Below, piece by piece: positions 33,494 through 45,095 of a DNA stretch of 64,000 nt. This DNA comes from Phlyctochytrium arcticum. Lineage: Eukaryota > Chytridiomycota > Chytridiomycetes > Chytridiales > Chytridiaceae. How positions within the stretch are numbered: position 1 is the stretch's first letter; every line of letters starts with the position of its first letter. The stretch is taken from NCBI GenBank assembly GCA_025602905.1, contig JAHLKI010000018.1, positions 515,459-579,458 of the forward strand. Reading direction: 5' to 3'. The position numbers were made by a program, and so were the translations under genes. Under the pieces are notes generated by a model that was not told the origin of the DNA, made no database searches, and was given only the letters and a program-made list of their open reading frames with translations.

Positions 33494-36400
33494 ATGGCGA
33501 GCGCCAACGCTTCGCCGCTCTTGCACATCGCCACTAAACGTACCGACGAAGTGGACTTTACCGCTCCCTTTCGAGCTTACATCCAAAATGTATATCAGGA
33601 TGATCCGGACAAGTATGCCACGGAGATCGCAACGTTGCATCGCTTACGCCAAGACACACGTGGAGCCGGTAAAGACATCACCGGCCGAGATATTCTGTAT
33701 CGATATTATGGGCAATTAGAACTGTTAGATCTACGGTTTCCCGTAGATGAGAAACACGTTAAAGTGCTTTTTACATGGTAAGTCACTTTGGAGGGTCGTT
33801 TTCGTGCTATTCTAGCGCTAATTTAAGAAATTGGCAGGTATGACTCTTTCAGCCAAGCGGCAGTTTCGCAATACTCAATCGCTTATGAGAAAGCCTGCAC
33901 GATCTTCAATATTGCAGCAACATGTTCGTCTATCGGTGCTCTGCAAAATCGTTTTGAGGCTGCCGGTCTCAAGACAGCATTCAACTACCTGCAGGCTGCA
34001 GCTGGGCTGTTTTTGTACATCAACGACAACTTTCTCCATGCACCATCTACCGATCTGTCACGCGATTCGATCAAAACTCTGTCGGACTTGATGCTGGGCC
34101 AGGCTCAGGAATGTTTTATTGAGAAGGTCACAATGGAGAAAAAGAAGGGAGCTTTGGTTGCAAAACTGGCCGCGCAAGCTGCGCATGTGTATCAGAGTGT
34201 GGCGGATGGGTTTTCGAATGAGGCCATTCGCGCTCAGTTTGACCGCGCTTGGATTGAGTTGGTCAGGGTCAAAGCGAAACATATGCAGGCCCTGTCCATG
34301 TATCACCGATCAATGCAAGCAGAGGCCGAGAACAAGTATGGGGAGATTGTAGCATATTTGACTGCAGCGGAAGGTTTTGCTAAGGAGGCCAACAAGCTGG
34401 CAACGGCGTTTTCTGGCTCATTTCCATCGTTCACAACGGCTGTGCAGTCTACCAACAATACTTCCAGTTCCTCCAAAAGTCATACAACTGCGGCAGCAGT
34501 GGCTCTTCTGGAAGAAACCAAGACAACTTTGAACCTGATCACGGAAAAGAAAGCGGTCGCTATCAAGGACAATGACTTGATTTATCACGACTCAATCCCA
34601 AAAATTGAAACTTTACCCCCAGTCGAAAAACTGAACGCAGTGAAGCCTTTGACATTTGCTGACATATGTACTAATGGTCAGGCTGATATTCCCAAAATTA
34701 TCGGTCAAGACATCTTCCAAAGGCTTGTGCCCTTGTCGGTTCACGAGTCGGCATCGTTGTACTCCGAAGAGAAGGCAAAGCTGCTTCGCTCGGAACAAGC
34801 GCGGGTAGAGTCATCCGACCAAGAATTACAGGCGACTTTGGAGTCCATGAACCTCGTCCAGACATTGGACAAATTGAAACAATTGTCAAAACGCTCTAGC
34901 AGTGGAGTTGACAGCGTTCCCCTGCCAGAACAGGTTCGGAAGTGGAGTCAGTTGGTGCGGGAGGCAGAGCAGACCGGACATCCAACAGATGAATTGGTGA
35001 ATTTGATTGTGAGCGTCAAAAGAAAGGTCCAAGAGGTGTTGAATGAGACAGGCTTGTTGCTTGACAAAGAGCAGCATGAGACAGAAACTATGCGGGTATG
35101 CCATTCTACTGTGATATCGTTGAGTTTATGTCTGACCAATCCAATCGTATCTTCAGTCCAAGTTTGGGGAGCAATGGACGCAGGAGCCTTCCGTCAAACT
35201 GACATCGAGATTCCGAGATGATATTCGTCAGCACCGTGAATCATTCGAAAAGGCCATGTCCACGGACGGCGCACTTATAAGCGGCCTTGACGTGTCTCGC
35301 TCGGTAATTGACATGCTCCGCCAGCACCCCGACAAAGTTGAGATTTCTTTTGCTGAAAGAGTGATTGCAAGTGCTCCCAACAATACTGCTGGGACTCCAA
35401 TTGGTAATCTGATAGATGAGACGGTCGATGGGGGCAGTGGCGGATTTGGAGTGCTGAATGAGCAGATTTTGATCGAAAAGATGGATGGATTGCTAAGTCG
35501 GTTACGGACTCTGAAAAGAGAACGACACGACTTGATTGATGAACTCAAAGCAAAGGTATGCAATTCTTATGTTTCCGGCATCATGATGGCTCTCGTTATT
35601 GACGGCATAATTAGTTACACTCGGACGACATCTCATCATTGCTGTTGCTCAATAAAAATAAGGAAACCCAGGTCTTCCAAACCGAACTGTCCAAGTTTAA
35701 ACCACTCCAGGGGCGCATAAATTCCAATCTGCAACTTCACGCGCAATTCCTTCGTGATCTATCTACCGATTTTACGAAATTAGAGCAATCATCTGAAAGC
35801 CTGAAAAATGTCGAAAACATTGAAAAACGGAAGAAGGCCATCATTTCTGAATGGGGACAGTCATTTGAACGGTGGAAGGAGGCCAAAGATGGTTTGGGCC
35901 GAGGAGTTGAATTCTATTCTTCGCTATGCAATTTGGTGGAAGCATTGCGACGGAATGTGGTGGAGTTTGTTGGCAGGCGGGCAGAAGAACGCGACCGTAT
36001 GGCGCAAAGGTTGGAGGAAGATCTGGCTGAGCAACGGCAACGAACATTGCGCGAGCAGCTGCAAAGGTTGAGCGTAGGGGCTCCTGCTTCGGGCTCACAA
36101 GCTCCACCCCCTGCTTCCTCGCCATTTACACAACAATCGTCATTGCCTGGTACGCCATTAGGGCCTTCGCACAGTGAATCCTCGTATCGACCACAACCAG
36201 CCGCTCCGCCGACTGATCCTGCAAGTCAGTTTGGCGCTTCTCCCAGTCCTGTGTACAGTAGCCCTCCTGTATCTCTCCAGCAACAACAGCAGCCCCCACA
36301 GCAGCGCCAGTCTTTTGATGCAGGACAATATGCCCCAAGACCGTCTATGCCTCCATCCTCGTACGGCCGTCAGGAGGTGCAGCCTTTTGCCCCACCCCCA

Positions 36401-37804
36401 CCTTCCCCATACTCTCAGGCTTCCCCTGGACCCGGTCAAACTTACTTCCCGCCCCAGCAGCCTACTTCACCGCCGTCTCAAACACCTGGTCCTTACCCGG
36501 CCACCGGAGGAAGTACTTATGCTAGTAGTGCTCCTCCTCCCTCGCATGGACAAGGGCCTTTGCCAGCCGCTAGTGGACCAAGACCCGGCGAAACTCCCTA
36601 CGCTCCAGCGGGACATTCGTATTCGGCACCTGGGGGAGCACCTGCTAGTGGGTGGCAGGCACAGTCGCCTTCTGGACAGTATCGCCCTGGTCCTCCTGTC
36701 TCTCATGGACCGGGCGGGCATCCCCAACCCGCAATTCACGCCAGTGTACCCCAGTCGTCTTATGGGGCGTATGGAGGTCCAGCGCCAGTTTCTCAGGCCT
36801 CTCTACCTGCTCCGTACCAGAACACGTATGGCGGCCCTCCTCACCAACAGCAAAGCGGCTATAGCGCAGGTCCACCACGACCTCCAACCTATCCGACTGG
36901 AGCGCCTGTACCACATCAGCCGTATCAGTCAGCACCGTCCACACCGCAGGGTGCTCCCCCAATCCCGGCCAAGCCGTTCTCGGCACGGCCTGATCAGCCG
37001 TACGCTGGAGGTCAGAAAGGTTACCAAACGTCGCAACCACCTCAATCCCACGTACAATCATATTCGGCTGCACCGCCTCCATCTTCAAACCAGTATCAAC
37101 CTGCACCCGGGGCTCCAGGCCCCTATGGTGTTCAATACGGCCAACAGCAACATGCTCCACGTCCTCCCGCGGCCGACCAATACCGACCACAACAATCCTA
37201 CTATAATCAGCAGCCAGCGCCAGCTTCATATTCGCAAGCTCCCGCACCCGCTACGGCTTATCAGCCTGTGGCAGCATATGGACAGGCAGGGCAGTATCCG
37301 GCTTCCTCGCAGGGAGGATATGGGACGCCTGGCAATGGGCAACAGCCAGCACCTACACCTCAGCAGCAACCGCCGCAACAAGTGCATTCCCAGCAGTACA
37401 CTCCCGCCCAGCCGTACCAAAATACTTCATCTCAGCAGCAGCCTGTTTACCAACCGTCAGGCAGCTATCCGCAGCAGCAACAAGGGCAGCAATACGCACA
37501 ATCCCCGTCGCAACAGCCTCTGCAAAATGTTGCGCATGCTCCGAATACGTCCCAACAACCACAGCAGCAGCAGCAGCACTACTACAATCAAGCGCAGCAG
37601 CATGGTCCTCCGCAGCCTCGTCCTCAGCAACAACAACCACAGCAATATTATTCCCAACAATCGCAAGGGCAACAGCCTGCGCAGTTCCAGCAACAGCAGC
37701 AAGCGGTGCAGCAGCAAGGCCCTCCACCGCCAGGATATGGGACACCTATGCAGCCCGCCCCGTGGGGTGGCCAACCCTCCTCTTCTAATTCCCTGCTTGA
37801 CTGA
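33494..37804 (+). CDS. BRO1: BRO1-domain ESCRT adaptor (Bro1/ALIX family) with very long Pro/Gln-rich tail
   Basis: Exons 33494-33777, 33838-35095, 35157-35555 and 35615-37804 total 4131 nt (1376 aa). The ATG at 33494 is in good context (GCCATGG). The BRO1 domain covers about residues 1-390: SPLLHIATKRTDEVDF at the start, then LHRLRQDTRGAGKD and LYRYYGQLELLDLRFP, followed by the helical core SIAYEKACTIFNIAATCS and QAAAGLFLYIND. The coiled V domain follows to about residue 790. The last ~580 residues are almost only Pro, Gln, Ser, Tyr, Gly and Ala. Bro1 proteins bind the ESCRT-III subunit Snf7/CHMP4 and recruit deubiquitinases for sorting at the multivesicular body. The related Rim20/PalA acts in pH signalling. 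The very long tail favours Bro1/ALIX, but the subgroup is inferred. Confidence 0.9.
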
Positions 37805-37903
37805 TTAAAGTGTGGCCAATTTCATGTAGCTTTTTTCTGTGATATTGTTGATTAAACTCTGTTTTTGACTGTTCAATCTGCTTTATAATACACTCGTAGA
37901 CCC

Positions 37904-37909
37904 AATAAA
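37904..37909 (+). terminator. Candidate poly(A) signal of BRO1
   Basis: AATAAA about 100 nt downstream of the BRO1 stop in a T-rich region. It is plausible by position only. Confidence 0.35.
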
Positions 37910-38098
37910 AATGAATTCCGTCGTGGGCCAGCTGGTGGGCAAAACCAAACTCTTTCATTTCTTCCAATTGGAACGACTTTTACTCGTGCCCTTCGAATTG
38001 GTGAGGAACTCAAGAGACAAAGGACACGAGTATATACATTGTGAAAACCCCAACAAAGGTTCCTCTTCGAATGATTGAATATACGATTCTGATTGCGG

Positions 38099-38491
38099 TC
38101 ATAACCTCGATGAGCCCTGTAATTTCAGGGTGGAGCATGGGCCGAACAAGCGTTCGTATTCCTCCTGTAGAGTGCGCAAAGGGCGGGTTTTGTCGAACTT
38201 TGTGTTTGTGAGAAGTTCATGTTGCATCTTTGCTGCACTCCGTTGTTGGAGGTCTTTGCGCTCCTGTGTGCTTAATTGCGCCTGCATTACTGAACGGTTT
38301 TGGTGCTAATAAAACTGTGTATTCTTGAGATTTGTTGGCGGAAGCAAAGAAGCAGCGGGGAGCAAACTTTGACACTTTTTCCCACCAACCAGACTTGGCC
38401 CGAATCGAGCGGATTGGAATGTGACCATTTGAAGTGTGGCTTGGAATCCTTCGAAAGCTCCCACGGCGAGAATCGTTGCCAACTCAGACAT
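38099..38491 (-). CDS. Small unknown protein, 102 aa, two exons
   Basis: Exons 38491-38390 and 38305-38099 (309 nt). The first exon encodes MSELATILAVGAFEGFQATL and a short further stretch, weakly hydrophobic. The second encodes a charged helix rich in Gln, Glu, Lys and Arg (QERKDLQQRSAAKMQHELL) and ends with LQEEYERLFG and a short Ser-rich tail. The 84-nt intron (38389-38306) starts GTTGGT and ends TTATTAG. An alternative is an intronless 62-aa frame starting at the ATG at 38287. The protein could be a small mitochondrial or membrane-associated factor, but I recognise no family. BRO1 converges on it. Confidence 0.45.
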
Positions 38492-39300
38492 TTCTCGCCA
38501 AAGCAATCAGGATCCGACTTGCGCAACTGTCGAACGACCACCGTGCTTTGGGTCCAGCAATATCCGGCCCTGGAGACCTGCCGTTCACTTTGGAAATCGC
38601 CGTAGAATTGGAAGTGGAAAGTTCGTGTTTCTAATAGGCTGAGCCGCCACAGCCAGCATTTTGGAAGCCAAAAGTTTGTGAAAGAACAGCGCCGTACCGC
38701 CCTTGGTTTTTCTTGGCGATCGAGCCATAGAAGTTATCGACATTTTCACAGCCAGTCAACGCAGACGGTTGTTGGAAACGCCCCACTTGGCGGTAACTTC
38801 GAATTCACCGACGACAGCGAATACCTGTATATCACAGGGAAAGGCAAGGCGGGCTCAATAGAATCGCAGCTCCTGGAATTGCAGGTGCCACTTATACGAT
38901 ACAACCATAAAGGAAACCCTTGCAGGACCGAGCACTCATATCTCTTGCAATCGGAACGACATCGAGATTCTACACCACCGGTTTTCTGACTGAGACTTCG
39001 CAACTCCGACCAAAGGGCGTCTTTTGTGCTCCACGGTTCGCTAGTCGCACCCGCGACGTCACCTTGTGTCCTGGTTAACCGGGAAAAAGTGTTTATTTCC
39101 AACGTTTAAAAACTTTGAGTGGTCGCACCAACTTCGTCAACCTGGCTCGCAAAAGGCCACTTCCAAGACGGTTCAGCAGTTGCGTGAATGAATAGCATCG
39201 TTGGAGACCGTAAAGCTGCGCTATTAGACCCTGTCAAAATCCAAATTTCTCGGCCCTTTCCGATTCAGCTTACATCCTGGGAGCCTGGCCTTGACTCACC
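38492..39300. other. Gene-free stretch upstream of the Vac7-like gene
   Basis: About 800 bp with several short open frames on both strands, none with convincing composition, splice structure or family match. It is presumed to contain the divergent promoters of its two neighbours. Confidence 0.45.
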
Positions 39301-41441
39301 ATGTCTTCTGTCCGGAGCGAAGGTGACATTGCACTGACGGGACCCGTCAGTGGGGATGCCGACAATCCAGGTGCAGACCAACTGAATTCCGCCCAAAAGA
39401 TGGGCCGCCGCCCCAGCTGGACGATGGAAGAGGCTGGACATGAACTTGTTTCGAGTAAGAACAATTGTTTATCACTTAAAGTAATGTTGGTCCTCATCAT
39501 CATTTTACGTTGCAGATCAGAAATCATCAGACAAGCCAAACCCCGGGTTGATGCTTCGAAAAGTACCCTCTTTCACCGCACTTCGCAGCCAGGGATCCTC
39601 TACATCTGCCTCCAATATCGCTCCCACCAACTCTGTTGTCCAACGCACCTCCCTACCCGTCCGTCACAAACCGCTTGCCAGCTTACATCACAACCATGGG
39701 CCATATCCGCATCCTCACACTAATGTCACACCTCTTCCTCCACCCCCGGCCGACTCTGCGACCAGAGTGTCACCTACTGGCACAATGCCGCCCCGAACTG
39801 CATCAATGGATGGATATGCCCGTATTGGTCGCAAAGCGGGCGAACTCCTGAAAAACAGTATGACAACTAGCAATTTGTCGGACGGACGGGAACTGGTTGT
39901 AGAGACAGATGTGGGCGCCCCGGGCCAAGGTCGACCACCATTATTCAAATCCCCGACCTTGCCTTTGCCTGTAAATAAAAGTCGTCTCAACCCCGAAGAG
40001 GAGGATGGTGAAGATTTTGTATGGAGCGGGTCGCCAGACCCCAAGCGTGCGCGCGCGAAACGTTCATTCTCCAACCACTTACTCCCTCGTCCCAACGACC
40101 CACCACCGGGCATCGCACCGCTGATTACCAACCCCAGCCGACTTCAGGCAGGGTCGGCCGTGTTATCTGAAGACGGCTCGATATCTCCAACCAATCACGC
40201 TGCATCATCTCCCTCTAAATCTTATAAAGCAGCTACTCAACCGCGGTTAAAGAAGAGTACGGAAATGCGTACCCCGTCACGTTCGAGTGGTTCTGTTCTA
40301 TCAAGATCGTTACTGCCAATGTCAACCACGTATGGATCTACTGGAACTGGGCAATTCTTCTCGGGGAATAAAAAGGAGAATGCGGATGACGATGAGGAAT
40401 ATATTTGGTCGCACTGTGCCAGCACCAATGCCTATCATCAACAGCACCAACGATCACATACGGATCAAATTGCCTCTTCAGCTAGGCAGTCCTCAGGCGA
40501 ATCCTATCTAGAGTATGGTTGGCCAGTTGATCCCAATGACGAGCACATATACCTGTTGGCCAACAGGCGATACCCAGGAGGAAATACCCGCTCTATGCAC
40601 ACCAGGTCACGACGAGATTTAGAAGCGGCAGGGAGCTCAGCCAACTGCAGCCGGTTTGGGAGACCCAAAAGTAACGCGCACTTCTTTTTCATTGCCTGCG
40701 CCATCATGACGCTATTGGCCACTGCTGCCTTCCTGACAATGTGTATACAACCCCTTTCTGGATTCCGCCTTCTAGGCGTGTCTACTGTCACTGGCACCAA
40801 CTCACGCTATGAGTTTGACATGGTTTTCGCCGGCAGCAACAGCAATTTCTTTGATATTGCAATTAGAACTTTGGATATGGATGTATCTGTTGCGCGTGGT
40901 AGGTGCCCTTGCACGCTGAGAGAGACTTGTTTGACTAAACTCTTCATTTCCTAGTCCCATATCTCGTGCAGAATAACAGTACGCATGATGCCCCTACGTC
41001 CTCTCCTGAATCTGGCAATCATACCCCCTCTGCATCAAACGCAGCCGCCGTTCCCGTCTCGACTCCTACCAACACTGCCGGTAAAGAACTCTTGGCCCAT
41101 GTCCAACGCTTTAGCATCCCGGCAAGTTTCCCTTCTCTATCACAAACCCATCGTGCCTCGGCGCACGTCAATATCCGAGACCCCGAAAGTACAGTGGGTA
41201 AAGCGTAAGTTTCGCTTTTGAATATCGCCATTTTTTCCCTATTCTAATTTCGTGCACTATTAGAATATATAAAAGACCACCGTACTTGCTATCCCTTCGT
41301 GGTACTGTTTCGTATACCGTTCTGGGCTGGTTTGAATACAATGAAGGAATTCTCTGTGTTGCGCGGATTACAACTCGGGACGGCTCGGCCAATTTCTGGC
41401 ATTGTGAGACTGGCTTGGGACATCCTACTGCGACCACCTGA
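39301..41441 (+). CDS. VAC7: Vac7-like vacuolar membrane protein (regulator of PI(3,5)P2 synthesis)
   Basis: Exons 39301-39454, 39516-40898, 40955-41204 and 41264-41441 total 1965 nt (654 aa). About 435 N-terminal residues are Ser/Pro-rich and disordered, with acidic patches around EEEDGEDFVWSG and DDDEEYIWSH. One membrane segment follows (AHFFFIACAIMTLLATAAFL, about residues 440-463). The C-terminal lumenal domain has FDMVFAGSNSNFFDIAIRTLDMDV and RGTVSYTVLGW, the pattern of Vac7 and its LEA-2-like fold. Yeast Vac7 activates the Fab1 kinase that makes PI(3,5)P2 on the vacuole, and its lumenal domain is related to Tag1 and TMEM106B. The last exon matters: without it the domain loses its conserved end. 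The first exon is short and could be trimmed. Confidence 0.82.
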
Positions 41442-41900
41442 ACCCTGTATCATTCTGGAACACGGCAACTCCTCCTTTTAATTCGTCGGTTCCACCCCGG
41501 GGTCTTTCTCTACGCCCTGGAGTCACCGAAAGCAGTTGTACATATCCTTCCCTGCTTTATCGGATTTCCAACTTTGCTGTAAATGTCTTTTCTACTTTTT
41601 TTTTTCTTGCTCTTTTCTGTCAATGCCGTTTTGCTTTTTGTGCTTTTTGTTTGAACGCATGACTTGTACATGAAATTACTTACTTTCTTGAACTGATTCT
41701 TTACGTGTGTTTTTGTTGAACGGGTTCCAATTGTCGAAACGAAGTAGAGGAGATTGGACATATAGCGGTCTACATTTATTTTCTACACATTGTTGGGAGG
41801 GAGAGTATTTACACATTATCGGGAAAGAGGTGCGTTGCACTGATTTGTAACATTGGTCACACGGAGGGTAAAAAAACAGAAACTTGGGTAGGATTTTAAT
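41442..41900. other. Convergent 3' intergenic region
   Basis: T-rich spacer of about 460 bp between the stops of the Vac7-like and SPX-RING genes, with a run of T at about 41597-41607. It presumably holds both 3' UTRs. No gene was seen. Confidence 0.5.
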
Positions 41901-44025
41901 CTACAAAATGATACAGTCCTTATTGGCTGTCCGGGTAGAGGAAGTGCCGTTTTCAGAGATGTGGCGGCCGATACTTGGGCGACGGAGGTGCGTGGAAGAG
42001 GTTGCTTCGGTTATGGGTGATGATGGCGAAGTTGGGGGGCTGGTAGTGGCACGGGAAGCAGATGGACGGCGTGTAGGAGCAGCAGTAGAGGCAGGAGCGG
42101 GTACGATGGGTATAGGAGACCGATGAGGAACATACGGCACCCCAAACATGTTTTGTATATCCTCAGCCGCTCGCTCCTTGCCACTCTCAATGGCCTTTTG
42201 CTTGACTTCCTTGGGAAAATACAATTTTAACAAATTCATGCGGGCAACGTCAAGATGATCGGCCGTTGCAGCGCTGATCGCTTCCGATTTACGGCATACA
42301 GGGCAATGCCTAACATTGCGAATTTGAGCTTTGACGAGACACCGGACGCAAAAGACGTGGCCGCAGACTAGACGGATGGGTTTCCAGTAAATGTCTTGGC
42401 AGATGGGACAGCAGTAGTCGTCGGGTTGTGGGACGATGGTGACGAGTCGTTCTTGGATGGTAAAAATGAGGACACGGGCAATGTTGTCTATGAAAAAAGA
42501 CTTGTCTTCTAGAAAATGAGTAAACCCTTCGCTGGCCGTCAGTCGGGTCCGTTTATCGTGCTTTTTGAGGATTTTCCGAACGGCCGTGTGATTAATCTCG
42601 TCGAAATGTTTCATGGCCAGTAACTCGCGGTTCATTTGCAAAAAGACGTCCAAGGCCTGATCCGAGGACGGGGTTTTGAGGGATGAACGCATGGATTTTA
42701 GTCGGCTTAATTCAAATGTGGAGAGTTGCTCGCGCGAGGCAGTGACGGGCCGGTCTTTGACGCCGTTGATGAGCCAGATTTCGGATTCGAGGTAGGTAGC
42801 GAGAATGTGGCGCCAGGCGTACATGTCTTTGTTGTAAGGTGAGGCAGCCTTGGCCAAGTACGATGTCAGTCTCTCGAGATTATTGTCAAATGTGCTTTTG
42901 AGGACCGACTCAAACTGGGCAATGGCATTGACGGCCTCGGCCAGCTGGGTGAAAAACTGACAGTCGGTTTTGATGAACAGCTTCATGGAGCTTCCTCCAC
43001 TGGTGTCGGAAAGAAAGCTGGTACCGCTCATACTTTTTGCATCGGAACCACTAAAATCGTCCGAGTCCCCCGAGAGCGGAGATGATTCCAGCGGGGAAAA
43101 CCGGTCGGTATTAATGGTCACAATCTGACGAGCTGATCGGACTCGTCTTGGTCGTTTGGGGACGGACAAAAATGACGACGAGTCCTTGGGAGAAGTAGGT
43201 GAGGTGGGGATGGTAACATTTTGGGAGGGAGGGGAGCAAGTTCGGGAAGGGGGTGGTGTGGGTATTTCATCAAACCGCACCTTGGGTATCGTGTGTTCAC
43301 GGAAATCGGTGGTTATACTTTCGGGTGATCCCACCAGTATAGACCCTGCATCGTCTTCTAGTATTTTGGGGAGGACGTCACTTGAGATTCCCCCACTACC
43401 TAATGATGATACTGGAGCCGATCCCAATCGTGTCACTGTAGGCGCCTTTTTCAACCCTTCAGTCAAAAGGCTTGTCGGTGGGAATAACTGAGTCACCGGT
43501 AATGACTTTCGGGATGTAATTTTGATGCGCAAAGAGTTTCGCGCTCCACGGCCACTTCCAACCTCTATAGCGAACCCTTCCTCGTCGTCATTTGCTTCAA
43601 TTAGAGGTATCATGGAGGTGTCATCGTTGGTAAAGTCGGTAGACACTGCCCCACCCGTCTCGCTAATCTCTGCTGCGAGATCTACAGGTGTTTGGTCATC
43701 ATCCAAAAAGTTGACTAGCAGATACGGCTCGAGATTTCCGGGTGACCCCTCGAGATAATAGTCAATCACGCAATGCCGGAGGCCAGATTTGCCCTTGAGT
43801 GGCGACCCCGCCTCTGAAGCGTCCTGCACTTCAATACCGCGATCTTCCAGCTCTGTAAGAGAAGACACAAATGAGTTTTCTATTTGGCAAGAACCGCGCA
43901 CACAGAAGAGTGGGCCTACCTTGAACGATTTTCCCGATTGTCTTTTTCAAGGCTTTGTATTTGAAGGCTGGCCAAGAGGGCGGCAGTTCTCTGTACGCCT
44001 CTGTATACTGTTTGGCAAATTTCAT
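41901..44025 (-). CDS. SPX-RING E3 ubiquitin ligase with C-terminal CaaX box
   Basis: Two exons, 44025-43920 and 43852-41901, total 2058 nt (685 aa). The start MKFAKQYTEAYRELPPSWPA is the first SPX helix. The SPX fold is then broken by a ~270-residue Ser/Pro/acidic insertion and resumes at KLFIKTDCQFFTQLAEAV, ending with AVRKILKKHDKRT. Those Lys residues form the inositol-pyrophosphate pocket in other SPX domains. A C3HC4 RING lies at about residues 515-555 (CPICQDIYWKP, CGHVFCVRC, CPVCR). The order SPX then RING matches the fungal RING-14/plant NLA type of ubiquitin ligase linked to phosphate homeostasis. The last residues, DCIIL, form a CaaX box (C-I-I-L), predicted to be geranylgeranylated. 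The longer open frame does not include the true first exon, which the splice at 43919/43853 supplies. Confidence 0.9.
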
Positions 44026-44530
44026 GTCGTTGCTGGCATGGGGTAACCCAAGGCACTGATCCCTTGAGGTAGATTGGAGTGCTTTGTATTTGGTATCAAG
44101 GTTGTAGAGATTTGCAATATGTGAGAAGGTCGACCAATAACAAAGTCGAAATGCAGTCTTGTCTGCGCAAAAGAGTGATATCTGAAAGAGATCGTTGGCA
44201 CCTACATCAAAAGTATTTGCATCAGTTTACTGTGAGCTAGTAGGGGCACCTCCTCGTTTAACACCGCCAAAGCTTACCTTCTTGTCAAGTAAGTACAATT
44301 ATTACAATTTGGTAAAGACAGGGAGTTTGAAATTTCGCAGCGTCGGAGAAGACTTTGGCGAATGTTCCAGCGGCTGCGCATTCCTGGCGCGGTGGACAGG
44401 TGACCACAATTTCGCCGCATGCAGCGTAAATGAGGCACGTGCGCTGTTCATTGGCTGGATTGGCGGAGTTTCCTGGAGGGTTTTGCTCATTGCCAAATTG
44501 GCAAAAGATCACCGAGAGATCTACCGAGAG
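44026..44530. promoter_or_regulatory. Divergent region between SPX-RING and CHCH genes
   Basis: This 505-bp stretch separates divergent start codons at 44025 and 44531. A plus-strand open frame (44195-44704) crosses it but has no ATG-supported homology and conflicts with the spliced CHCH gene. No core promoter motif is clear. Confidence 0.4.
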
Positions 44531-44841
44531 ATGGCGGATGGGGCCGGGCGAGAAACGGCAGGGAATGAAGCAACAAGGAGAAGGGTGGATCCGGCGCTCA
44601 CTTGCGACTCCCGGGAACTCCAAGAATGTCTTCAAAAAAACAATGGTGGGCCGCGAGGTTTTGTCGCACCAACTACTATCGCTAACATTGGGCTGTATAG
44701 GTGACCGTTCAAAGTGCCAAGCAGAGTGGGAAGCCTTTCGCAAGGCCTGTTCTGAAAAGTAAGTTTCGCCATTGATAGGGTCCTTTGCGATGGCAGGCTA
44801 AATTCATGGTCCACAGAGCTGCAGCAACCAAATCTCGATAG
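44531..44841 (+). CDS. Small CHCH (paired-cysteine helix) protein, probable mitochondrial intermembrane space, 65 aa
   Basis: Exons 44531-44645, 44701-44758 and 44817-44841 total 198 nt. The start context is GAGATGG. After a ~24-residue charged head, four cysteines lie on two predicted helices: CDSRELQEC, then KNNGDRSKC, then QAEWEAFRKAC. This is the twin-cysteine hairpin of CHCH proteins, which are oxidised and trapped in the intermembrane space by Mia40 and often help assemble cytochrome oxidase. Spacing here is C-x7-C, x10, C-x10-C rather than the strict CX9C. Intron 1 has a GCTAAC branch site. Reading through intron 2 would end the protein after SEK, seven residues earlier. The exact family (for example Coa4-like) is not resolved. 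Confidence 0.65.
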
Positions 44842-45095
44842 TGTCACAATGCCCGTATGAATCTTAAAACTGATCCAAGAAAACAGTTGGGTGCTCTACC
44901 GCTATATATCTCTATGTTTCTTAAATTATAGTTGCCTGACAAGTGGTTCAGCCACCGTGATCTGCCCTTTGACCGGTGCGATTTCTCGTCTGGAGGGCCG
45001 GGCCACTGCAGGCGACGCATCAGTAGTCCATAGCACGTTAGCCGCATCTGAAGCATAGTTTCCATAATCCGCATTTCAAGTATGATATATGCCCA

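Noticed and set aside
44195..44704. 170-codon plus-strand frame
   Set aside because: It begins with an alternative start, has no motif and overlaps the spliced CHCH gene in another frame.
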